Positions 12,501-24,500 of a stretch of DNA of 32,803 bases are shown here, one piece after another. The position numbers and the translations under genes are program-made. Origin of the DNA: DASSFG01 sp035547915 (GTDB taxonomy: Bacteria; Planctomycetota; Planctomycetia; Pirellulales; JAICIG01); NCBI GenBank assembly GCA_035547915.1, contig DASZTS010000001.1, forward strand, positions 1 to 32,803. The letters are read 5' to 3'. The notes beneath the pieces were generated by a model. The model saw nothing but the letters and a program-made list of their open reading frames with translations, did not search any database and was not told the DNA's origin. Numbering within the stretch: the stretch's first letter is position 1; every line of letters begins with the position of its first letter.

Positions 12501-15500
12501 GCGATCGCCGCCGACGTAAACCAACTCTGGGTTCGTCGGATCGGCCGCAATCGAGAAATGGATGATCCCCTGTGAACCCGGAATCGACGACACACCGCCG
12601 TCGGGCTGGAGCCCGAACGGGACGCCGTCCTCGTTGGTGGTGGGCGTGGCCATAAGCTGCCAGTTATTGGGGGCTGTCGCCGTCGCCGGATTCCACGTGC
12701 TGGGCGTGGTGGTGTAATCGGGACCGTTCGCGCGATACAGATCCGCCAACTGGCCGTCCTCCACGTAGCCGAAGTAGACGGCGTTCGTCTGCGCGGCGGC
12801 ATCGTCATGCACGGCGAAACGCACGTTGTCGTCGAAGTTCTCCCCGGTGGGGAGCATCGACAGGTTGGTTGGCGTAATGTTGATCCAGGTCTTGCCGCCG
12901 TCGTCGCTCGTGAAAATGCCCCCGTTGTTTTTGCCCGAGCCCAATGCCTCGTTGTCGAGCGACGCGACGTAGAAGCGATTGGGATCGCCCGGGTCACCCA
13001 CCAGGTCGGTCACATCCCCGAACGGCAATCCGTTGGGCTCGAGTACGCTCGTGAAGGTCGGCGTCACCACCTGCTGGCCAGTGAGGCTGATGGTCTTCAC
13101 GTTGGCCATGTACAACCCGCCGGCACTGGAGAACTGGCCGAGGAAGTTCGGCGCGGAGAAACCATTGGCGCCGGCCAGCAGCGTGGTGAAGCCCGTGGTC
13201 GGGTTGTCGCGCTCTGCCGCGCCCGAGATATTGAGTCCTTGCAGGTTGGTCGGGCTGATGTCGGTCCAGGTCGCGCCGCCATCGGTCGAGCGGATCAGGC
13301 CGCTCAAGAAACCACCAGCGAAGCCGAAGGAGCTGAATCGTCCGATACCCGCGATCAGCGTCGGATTGTTGTTAGCGTCGCGAGTCACCGCATTGGTAAC
13401 GGTATTCACAGCGAACTGTAGCGAGCCGATCGAATCGCTCGGCACCCGCAGGTTGCCGCCCGCAGTGACGGCGGGCAGGCTGTCGGTCAAGGGAACCCAG
13501 GTGGGCGCCGTGGTGTCCGCTGGATTCGGATCGTAGTCCGTGGTCTTCCACACACCGCCGTTGACGGAGCCGATATATACGACGTTGGGCTGGCTCGGGT
13601 CGGGAAGCACTACCTCGACCGCGCCGTCTGCGGCGTCAGCCGCTTCGTCTGGCGTCTGCGGCGCCGTTTGCGACTGGCCGCCAGTGATCGGCGCCGGCCC
13701 CTCAGCGGTCCAACTCGTCGTGCCGAACGTACGGTCGGTGCTGGGCGGATTCGGGTTGTCGGTCACCGTCAGGGCGGCATTTCCGCTGAGGAAACCCGTG
13801 GCGGTGGCGACGACGTCGGCGGTCTGCAGACCACCGGGGTGGCCAGTGACCCCGTTATCAAAGGGAGTAACCGTGAATGTCGCCGATACCGAGCTGCCAT
13901 CGGCCGGAATAGTCACCGTAGCCGGCGAAACGGTGGCTGCTCCGGGATTCAAGCTTTGCAGGTCAATGGTCAGACCGTTCGGATAGACAGCGGGATTGAG
14001 CGGTCCGGTATTGAGATAGACCGTGCCCGTAATCGGCGTCGTTGAGTTTTGCGGCGCGGAGCTGGAGGCCAGCGTCACGGCCAGCTTGGGATAAATGCCC
14101 GGGTCGTCTGTAACGTCCAACGTGGCGGAAACGCTTTCGTAGGACGTCGCCGTGGCGACCAATTGAACGGTTTGCGTGCCGTCGGCTTCTTCGCTATTGG
14201 GAAACAAGCTGGCAAGCGCCGCCGACAACGATTGCTTCGTCCCGGTGACCGTAACCGTGACCGACGCCTGTCCGGCCGGAATAGTCAGGGTGTTGCCGAC
14301 CAGGTTTGCTCCGCTGAGCGTGACGTTCGTGCTGGGGGCGAATCCGTTGTCGACGTCCAAGGCCGTCAAAGTTGCGGTGAGCGCGTTCGTGACGTCACCC
14401 TCGCGCGTAATCTCGACGGTTGTCGAGCCGCTTTCGGTAATCGATGGAGCGTTAGCCGTCACAGTCAGGCGATTGTAATTCGCCGCGCTCGTCGTCACCT
14501 GAGCGACATTAAAGAGGTTGATAACGTTGGTCTGCGGATTGCTGACGCCCTGAGCGCCGTTTTGAGCGTCGGCGGCACTGACGTTAACCAAGGTCGGATT
14601 GGTGTTGATGGCCACCACCATGGTGTCGGCCACTTGTTGCGCGGTGCTGGCGGGCGTGTAATAGACGCCTACGTTGCCCGCGGTGGCGGAGACCGACGCC
14701 GTCGGCGAGCCCGAGGCGAAGGTAGCAGGCGTGGCGGTCGAAACGAGCAAATCGGCTGTCGACTTGCTGGTGATCGTCACGCTGGCGGGCGCCGTGCTGA
14801 ACTTGCTCAAGGCCACGCTGATCGCCGCCTCGATATCGGCGGCGATGGTCGCCGACGAGTCGGTCGGCTGGACGACAATCGGCGTCACGCCCGGCAACGG
14901 CTTCGCGCTGGGAGTGACCAACTCGAAGGTAATTATCCCGCTATTGGTGCTAAGCGTGAATTCATCCTGGTTGGCGCTGGCTTTGGCGCCGGTCAAGGCA
15001 GGAGCGACGACCACCTGCGGCAACTGGACGAACTGGAAGTTCACCGCGTGGTTGCCGTCGTTGAGCGTAAACGTTTGACCGTTGGCCAAGGCTGCGCCGG
15101 AGGTCGCCAACAGCGAGTATTGGTCCGCGAAACGCGCATTGGTGTCGAACGAGTTGTAGAGCTCGATGTCGGTGTTTAAGCCGTTGATCGTCTGCCCGTA
15201 TTCGGTGCCGCGACGAATCTCGAGTTGATAGGGACCGGTGAGCACCTGCGCCGGAGCCGTGGGATCGGGCGTAGGCATGTTCTCGAAGGCGCTGTTGCCC
15301 GCCGTCGCATTTGTGACCATTTCGCCGCGGTCGGCGAAACCGATCGTAACGTCGTCGATGTACCAACCTTCGAAGTCATTGTTTTCGGCGCGTTGCGCGC
15401 CGGCGAACGGCTGCTGCTGACCGCCCGTCATGCTGCCGAATTGGTTGCCGTAGACGTTGTCGTTTGCGTAGGGGTTCGCTGTACCAGTGACCGCGTTGAT

Positions 15501-18500
15501 CGCCAGGTCGGAAGGATTGAACGTGGTTCCGGCCGTGCTGAAGTCGAAGCGAAGTTGTAGGTTGTTTTGTCCGGCGTAATTGCTCAGGTCGACCCGCGCC
15601 TCCCGCCACCCGGTGCTCGTCGAAGCGCTATCGAACAAAGGTTGCACGACTTGGAGCCCGCCAATCCCAGAATTGATCGAGCCTGTGTCGGCCTGCGTGC
15701 TTTCGTACCAGGGCAATTCGGCTTCGGGATTGGCGAAGGTGGGACGGTACGTGTTGTTGGTGGCCAGCAGGTCCCAGGTCTGTCCGCCGTCTTCGGAGAT
15801 CTCGACGCGGGCGCTATCGAGCATTTGATCCAAATCTTGTAGCGTGCTCGTGGCGTCCTGAGTATTGAGATAGTAGTTGAAGTACAGCGCGGGCTCATCA
15901 GCCGAGGAGTAGTTGGCCAGGCTGAAACTGTTGGTCGTGAGCACGCCGTAGGCGCCGCCCGGCAAATTGTAATTGGGCTGATACGTTCCGCCGCTGGCTT
16001 CGTTCTTCCAGCCTTGCGCGATCTGCGAATTGGTGATGTAGTTTTCGGCGCCCGGTTGCGTGGAAAGGGTCTTGTTGTTGTCGGGATCCTCCAGGCCGAA
16101 ATAGAAGCTTTGGTCCTCTTGAGCAGGCAGGGGGAAATTCGGACTCAAAGCATTGCGGCTATTGTCCGGTGCCGTATTGATGCCGTGTCCCGCATCGGTG
16201 TTTCGGTTCTCGGTAACGTGCCACAGGTTGTAATCGAGCGTGGAGAAGGCTAGCGCCGTGACATCAAACGTTCCTTGCAGCGGCACGCTGCTGCTGAAGA
16301 TTGGATTCGTGGCACCGTTGGCGCCGGTATTGCTGTTGAAGATCTTCTGCAGGTTACCGTTGGTGTCGAATGCGTACAGCGAGGTCACTCCGGTGACCAG
16401 CGAAGTGGCGGTCGAGAAGAGCATGTCGGCGTACTTGCCGTTTTCGACATCGGGCGGTCCGGCGGTCAGGCCCTGGAACGAGAAGTTGCCCACTTTGCCG
16501 ATCAATGTCGCCGCGACTTCAATGTTGTTAATGCTGTTAACGCCGGTGGTGTTGATGCCGATCGTATCCAGGCCGATCGAATAGAGATCGCCTTGGTTGC
16601 CGATGGCGTACATCGTGTCGTTGACGAACGCCATACCGGTCAGCTTTTCCGCCAGAGGCTGGCCGTTCAGCATGATGTAGACGGGCACCGGTTGCGTCGG
16701 CGGCGTGGCGTTCTTCGCGTTGAAGTTGATCGCGCCCGGCGTATTCGGAACAAGTACGGCGCCCGTGTCGGGATTCAGGCGGAAGAGCAGATTTGAATAG
16801 GCGGGCGACAAGTTGCCGCCAGCGTAACTGCCGATGGCATACAACGAGCGGCTTTGATCGACGTTGTTTGTGTTTTCTCCCGGAACTGCGTCCTGCTCGA
16901 CGAACGCCATGGCGTTGATCTGCAGACCGATGTTCTGGCTTACGACGCCGGGAGGGTTGTTGTTGTTGTAGTCGTAGGTGGTGATGCCGTCGGAGCCGAT
17001 ATTCGTGAGGGCGCCCGTGCCGGTGTTGACCTGTTCGTAATCGCCCGAATTGGCGTCGTTGCTGCCGGTGGTCATTCCATACAGTTCGCCGTCGTTGCGC
17101 ATCGCCAGGGCGTTGATCGACTGCGGACCGGCGAGGCCGGTCATTTGGCCCTGGTCGGTCTCGAACGCGCCAGTGAACGGATTGACGGTTTCCAGGTGGC
17201 CGTTGCTTCCGCCCTCAGTCACATACAGCGTGACGTCCGAGAGATTGAACGGCGCGGCGTAGGTATTCAATTGCGCGATGGTACCGGTCTGCGCAGTATC
17301 GGGACCGACCAGCGGACCGCCGCTGGTACCCCAGAGCGGCGTCAGCGACGCCGGATCCTGTGCCGTCTCGCCACCCTGGGTGCCGACATGGTCCTCCACG
17401 ATCCGGTTGACCGAATCGACCGGTTCCAGCCGGGTTAGAAAGTTCGACGAGCCCGAATTGAAAGTCGCGTCGAGGGCCGCCGGCAGCACCGCATTGGAGT
17501 GGATGGCGACATAATAGGTGTTTACGCCAGGGTTGTTATTGCTCCCAGCCGGCAACTGCGCTGGGCCGATGTAGGGATCGAGCGTGCCGAAGCTACTGTG
17601 CCCCAAATTGCTAGCGTCTTGCCCCATGCCGGGCTGAGGTTGTTGGTCGGTGACATCCGAGTTACGACCCACATAGATCAGGTCGCCCTTCGAGTCGTAT
17701 ACGTCGATTTCCGTGTCGGGCCGCGTCAGGCCGTCGGCGTAACCTACGTCGAAGACAGTCGACCAGGTGCCGTTTGCTAGGAACCCGACTTCCTGGTAGG
17801 TGAGCTGGAACTGATACCATTGCACGGTCGTCGGCGTCGCCAGATTGCCACTGGCATCGAGCGAACTGGTATCGCTGGTCAACAGGTCGCCCAGATTCTG
17901 AGCGTTGCCGGTACCTCCTCCCAGTTGTGTCGTGTTCGTACCGGTGGCCGTGGTGGTCGATGTGACGGGCGAGTGATCGGGCAGCCCCTCCACATCGATG
18001 CCGGTCGTGGCATATCGGATGTCGGCGTTGGTGACGGTCGAACCGGGTATCTCGACCTGCTGTTGCAGACGCACTTGCAGTTCATATTGCCCGCCCGCGG
18101 CGCCGTTGCCGGGCACGTAGGCATCACCCGCGTTTTGCCCCTTGGCATAGACGCGCACGTAATAAGTCTGGAGGCTACCGGCTGTGCCCGGCAGCACGAC
18201 ACGAAAACCTGGGTCGTAGGGATTGGTCGACCAGAAGTTCATGCCGTCGGTACCGCTGGTGCCGTCTTGCATCGGCTCAGCCAGGTTGTTCGGCAGTTCG
18301 CCCTGCAGCAATGGTCCGGCTCCCAGCGGATCGCCATGCGCGGTGGCGTCCTGTTGCTCGGCGCCAGCATTGTCGCTGCGCGCCAGTACCTGGCCATTCG
18401 CGTTGACAAGTTCCAATACAGCGTCGAGCGCCGACGACGTGTTGGTCACGTTAAGCCAGACCTGCGTACCGGCAGTTCCCGAGAACGCGTATGTGTCGAC

Positions 18501-21500
18501 CTCCTGCGGGCCCATGAATCCGTTCACTTGGAAACCGAGCCGAGAATTGTCGTCTCCGCTCTGTTCGTTAGGCGCCAAGGTGCCGAGCAGTTGGGCCGTC
18601 GCGGGCGTGGGCCCCGCCGCGGCCTGGTTGATAATGGCCACGTTGCGGTCATTGCTGTATTGATCGAGGATGACGCCGCCGCCCTTCGATGTCGGGTCGC
18701 TCGGGTCGGTGGTGCCCCAGTCGCCCGGCGCGGCGCCGCCGACAACGTCGGTGAAGCTCGTCACCGTCCCGGCGACCGTTCCGACGATCACATTCTCACC
18801 ACCTGCCGACGCGCCACGGTAAATGTTGTAGCCAGTGGCGCCGGTAACCGCGCTCCAATTGACGGTCACCGACCCGGATGGGCCGGTCACGACGACGGAT
18901 TGTTCGCTGCTGGCAACCGTCTCGCCGGTCGCCGTGAAGGCGGTGATCTCATAGTAGTAGGTACCGCTTCCGAGCGTGCCACCCGACGAATTGGCGGTCG
19001 GCGCGTTTTGCACCGGGGCGGAAATACCGGCCGAATTGGTCGTTGGCGGCGTCGCCAAGACACTGTTCGACGCCACAACCGTGCCACCGACCGCGAAGCT
19101 GCTGCCGGCCCCCGGCCATGTTTCATTGTCGGGACTATCCGTTGGGGTCAATCCGGCGCCCACCGAATTGTCGCGGTACGAGGTAATCACCACCGGATGC
19201 TGCGGTGTGCCGAGAACCTGCACCTCGCCGCCTATGCGGTCGGTGATGTCGAGCGGAGTACCGCTGGCGACGAAACCCGAATTCGGCAGGACCTTGACGA
19301 CAAGGCTCTGCGTGGAGTTCGACTCCAATCGCAAGCCGCCGACGCTCTGGAAGTTGGGCACCATGATGGTCCCTTCCAGCACATGCACGATGTCGGTGTC
19401 GTCCCAGACGCTGGCGGTCTCCAGCGTGGCGCTGCGCACCACCATGCCGTTGATGCCGTTGTCGTCGAGTTGGTTCAAACGCACCAGTGGGCCATCGTTA
19501 TCGTCGAATTGCGAATACCGCATGACGAGCGGGCCACCGATGCCGGCCGGCACGGCGTTCAGGTCGGTGATCGTCGTGGGATAGCCGCCGGGCGGGGTGG
19601 TGTTGCGTCCCCAATCGGGAACCTGAGCGGCCGTGAGCGAATTGGCGTCGACGGAGATCGCCGCGCCTTGGTTGTCCTGGATGATGTTGTTGACGATGAC
19701 CGGCTGCGCGCCGAGCACGAAGATGGTCGACGCGTCGCTGGCGATACGGCCGTTGCGGTCGCCGCCGCCCACGCCGGCGTTGTCCTCGATCGTGCTATCG
19801 GCGATGCGCACCGTGGCCTGATGGATCTCGACGGCGTCGAAGAAGTCGAATCCGCCTTCGATGGCCGTCTCGCCACCGCCGAAGGTGATCAGGGCGTGAT
19901 CGAAGCTGCCGCTCGAAGTCGGCGCGAAATAGACGCCGCCCCAATCGCCCGGCTGGGCCGGTACGGAATCCTGGTTGTCGGTGGTGTCAAATGTACCGCC
20001 ACCGCCGTACCGACTGTCGTTGACCGAGGTAAAGACGATCGGATCGGCCGCCGTGCCTTCGGCGATCAGGTTGGTACCGAAATCGGCCTCGATCCGCGCG
20101 CCGCCGAGTTTGATTACCACGCCCGGGTCGATCACCAGTTGACCGGCGGCCTGCTGTCTGGGAGTTCCCGAGGTGTTGGCCAACCCCAGGTCGCCCTGCA
20201 GGACCAAGTTTTCTTGCAATACGTAGGGAATATCGGTGGCGGTGAATTCGGCCGCCACGTCGAGTGTGTCGAGCGACGAACCGGCGTTCGTGTTGATGCG
20301 CACGAACAGGCCGTTCGAGGTGTTTTGCACCGCCGCGTACCAGGTGATGCCGACCTGTTGATTTGAGTTGTTCGGGTTGAACGCCGGCACGGCCGTCAGC
20401 GTGCCTTGCGACAGCATGTTCCCTTGCACCTGAGGTCCCGACCGTTGGTAGTCGGTCGAGAAGAGGCTCGTGGCGATCGTAATCGTGGGCGGCAAGGTAC
20501 CCTGGTCGAAGGTGTGTCCGCCCAGAATCGTCACCTGGTTACCGGCGGCCTGGGCCAGATCGACAGACGAAGCGAGCAACGACCCGTTCACCGCCGCCTT
20601 GATTGCCGTGGCAACCTGGGCAACGTTCGTCGCACCGATCAACGAGACGGCGACGTCCCCTTGGTTGACCGGCGTGTTGTTCGAGAACTGGAACGTGGTG
20701 CCGTCGATCGTGAACGTCGGGTACGCGCCACCGGTTTGCACCGGCATACTATTGACCGTGATGGTCAAGTCATCTCCGTAGCGTGTAACCTCGAAACTGT
20801 TTGGATTGGCGGAGATGGCCGCACTGGCGCTATTGATGATCAGATTGTTCGTGATGGCCGGCCGCGCCGTATTGAGATAGACGGCGTCGTAGAATTGCGG
20901 CACGCCGTTGACGAATACTTGTCCGCCGCCGTAATCGAGCAGCGACTCGTTGACGCTGTTGAAGAAGATGCCGAGCGTCTCCATGTCGGAATCGGCGTTG
21001 AACACGATGCCGCCCCAATCGCCGGCCTTCTGTGTCAGGCCCGGATGGCTCTCCTTGGTGCCGATGCTGTCGTCGTTGTACGACGTGAACGTCGCCTGAT
21101 TGCCGGGAACGCCCAGCACCTGCAAGGCGCTTTGGCTGTCGTCGATGCCAACCGCCGAGCTGCCGACCTCGATGTTGGCCTTGTCGAGCTTGAACAGCGC
21201 CCCGGCGTCGACCATCATCACCATGTTCTTGGGAAGCTGCAAAAGCGAACTGTTGGGCGAGTCGTCAGGCAGCAGATTCCCGAACTGGTCGGTGCCGATG
21301 AGATAAGGCGAATTGTTATAGAGTGCGGGCGTCGTCACTCCGGACAGCGGCGGATTGAAGGGCGTGGTCAACAGGTTGACCGTGACCGCGTTCTGGCCTT
21401 GGAACAGTCTGACGTAATAGTAATTGGTGTCGTAATCGTTCGTGTCGCCCGCACTCTGGGCCGCGGCGACTTGGACGCCGTTGCCCGGCAGCGTAGCCGT

Positions 21501-24500
21501 CGCACCGTTCGGCAACATCTTCACCGCGGCGTTGAGCCCGGCCTGCACCGCGAGCGCGAGATCACTGGCTTGCCCGCTGAACGGGAGGATAATGGCGAAG
21601 TTGCCATCGCCGAGCAAAGAACCCGCCGACGCACCGGGATTCAGCGTTGTGGTGGTGAACTCGAACGTTCCGGTGAAGGTGCCGACGCTCACCGAGAACT
21701 TGTCGCCGGCCACGATCTTGGCGGAGCCGGCTTGGTTGACGGCGATGGCAAGCGTCGCGTTCGCGTTCCCTTCGACACGGAGATTTACTTCCTGGCCGGC
21801 CGGTATCCCAGCGGGTGCGGACTTGGCTTGGGGGAACCCCGATTTGTAGGTCCCTGCGTCGTTGTAAGCCGTGGTGCCGACAGGCACGTTGGCAATTAAC
21901 TGATTCTCGGCTCCGGGCGAGGTGCCGCGGTAGACGTGATAACCGGCCAGGCCGGGCATGGTGCTGGCGGCCCAAGTCAACGACAGCGTCAACTTCGAAG
22001 AGCTTGTGGTGCCCGCTTGCTCGTTGCTGACAAGCGTCTCACCATTGCCATTATCAAATGCGGTGACGACGTAGTAATATGTCGTGTTGGTGCTGAGCGA
22101 TCCGCCGGTGGTCGGGCCGACCGGGTTCAGCGTGGGCTCGGCCAACGCGGCCTGGATCGTCGTGTATGGGTGGGCCGCACTGCCGACGTCGCCGATGGAC
22201 GAGCCGGCCTTGTCGACATAGATCGTCTGGCCGACATCAAACCAGAAGTTGTATGCGCCGGCACCGGCCGACGACGAGTTACCGACGAGCGCATCCTTCT
22301 GAGTATCGCCCCAGAGCACCAAGGGAGTGCCGGTGAGCGCCCCGCCGTTGTTGGGATCGACCACGATATTGGTAGTCGGCGCACCGCCTACTTCGATGCG
22401 GCCGTTGCCCGCATCGCTGAGCGTGTAATTCGAAGCGATGAAACCGCCGTTGATGACGGCTGCCTGCAAAGCCGCGATGATTTTTTGGGTGACCAGTTCC
22501 TGGTTGTCACCGGCCGCCAACTGCACCGGAATGCTGCCGCGCGACGGATTCGGAGCCGACGTGCCGCTGTAGAAGGTGATGGTTTCCGTGCGAACCGTGC
22601 TCGTTCCCGGCTGCGCGATGCTGATGGGCGGCAGCGTGGGTTGCGGCGGATGGGTGCTACCCGGAGTAACGCTGCCATTGTCGGCGAAAGTTGTTTGGCT
22701 GGCAGGAACCGTCGCCAATAGGACCTCGCTACCGGACGCCGTGCCGCGATAGATTCGGTAGCTGGTCAGCCCTGCGACCGTGCCCGCCTGCCAGTGCAAG
22801 TTGAGCGTGGCGTTGAGCGCGGTGGCCGTCGCCGATTGCTCGTTGCTGACCAGTGTTTCGTCACCCTTCGAGTCGACCGCCGTGACGACGTAGAAATAGG
22901 TGCCGGCGGCTAGGTTTCCGCCGGCCGTGGGAATGACCCGCGCTAGCGTGGGCTGGCCGGTAGATAGCACGGACACCGCCAAACCGACGGGCGGTCCGTT
23001 GCCGTCGGTATAGGTCGTTGTGCCCGCGGGTACCTGCGCCACGAGAACATTCTCTGCACCAGACGACGTGCCACGGTAAATGTTGTAGTGATTCAGATTC
23101 GTCAGCCCACTGGCGGCCCAAGAGAGCTGCAGGCTGTTGGCGGTGGCGGTCGGCACGCCCGACTGCTCATTGCTGACGAGGGTCTGGTCGCCGTTGTTGT
23201 CTACCGCCGTGATCACATAGTAGTAGGTCGTTCCTGCATTCAACGACCCGCCAGAATGCGTGGTGATCGCATTCTGCACCGGCACGACGACGTGCCCATC
23301 ATCGTTGAAGCTCGTGGTGCCCGCCGGCACGGTGGCAAGGAGGGTCTCTTGGCCCGAAACCGTGCCGCGATAGACGTTGTACTTGACCGCACCGGCCGAA
23401 GTGCTCCACGAGAGTTGCAGCTTTTCCTTCCCGACGGTGCTTGCGGCGGCCTGTTCGTTACTGGCAATCGTCTCATAGCCGTTCGCATAGACCGCCGTGA
23501 CCACGTAGTAATAGGTGTTCGGCGTCAACGCACCGCCCGCCACCGGCGTAATCGCGTTGAGGACAGGCTGACCCGTCGACGAGGTGTTATCGGTGACCGT
23601 GATGCTATAGCCGTTGCTAATCCCCTGGGCACCATTCGACGGCACGAACAGCGACTGCCCCGGATCCGTCAACGACTGGTTGGCCACGGGCTGGAAACCG
23701 AGTTCGAGCTGATATTGGCCGTAAGTCTGTCCCCCCCAACCGCTGTTTGGCACGTCGGGGTTGAATTGATCGTTGCCACTGGCCGTCACAGACACATAGT
23801 AAATGCCCGGACTGAGAGTGGTGTTAATGTACGAGTCGGTACCGAAATAATCGTCGTTGCGGGCGATCATCTGCTGCGACGGTGCAACCGAGATTTCGGA
23901 GGCGCCCGACGTATTGACGGTGATCGGCCCCGCGAGCTGAACGGTACCGGCTCCGAGTGTCGCGGTGGCATTCAGACCGGCCGTTCGTGCGGCATTCTCG
24001 ACCGCGGCCACGATGCTCACCGCCAAATCCTGCTGCTTGCTACTCGCGCTGAAAAATACGCCGAAGTGTCCGTCGGCTAGCAAGCCCGTCGTGGAATTGA
24101 TGGTGCTTTGATTGTTGGTGAATTCAAAAGTGACCGGCGTGCCAGAGTTGTCGGTGATCGTGAACGTATCACCGTTGTTGACCAAGGCGCCGCTGCTGGG
24201 AAGCGATAGCTCGTTGAACTGTTCGTATAGTGTCACCAGCGTGTTCAGACCGCCGGGCACCGCAACGGTCAGCTCCCGAGCGCCGGATGCATCGGCATAC
24301 GCCGTGCCTGTGAAGATAAGCTGCCCGGTACCGAGGGTCAGATTCAGTTGGAGGTTGCCCGCTGTGATCTGATCTTGAACGGCGCTGTAGGTGGCGCTCG
24401 CGACCTGGGCTTGCGTCATCGACGAATCGAATTCGATGGCCACGTTGCCATCGGGAAGTAAGCCACTTGCCGGATCGGCCGATCCCGTTTCGTCGAACTC

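Noticed and set aside
17820..20366. 848-residue open frame on the plus strand
   Set aside because: It is antisense to a domain-rich part of the giant gene, rich in Arg/Gly with no recognisable domain, and is explained by high G+C codon use on the other strand.
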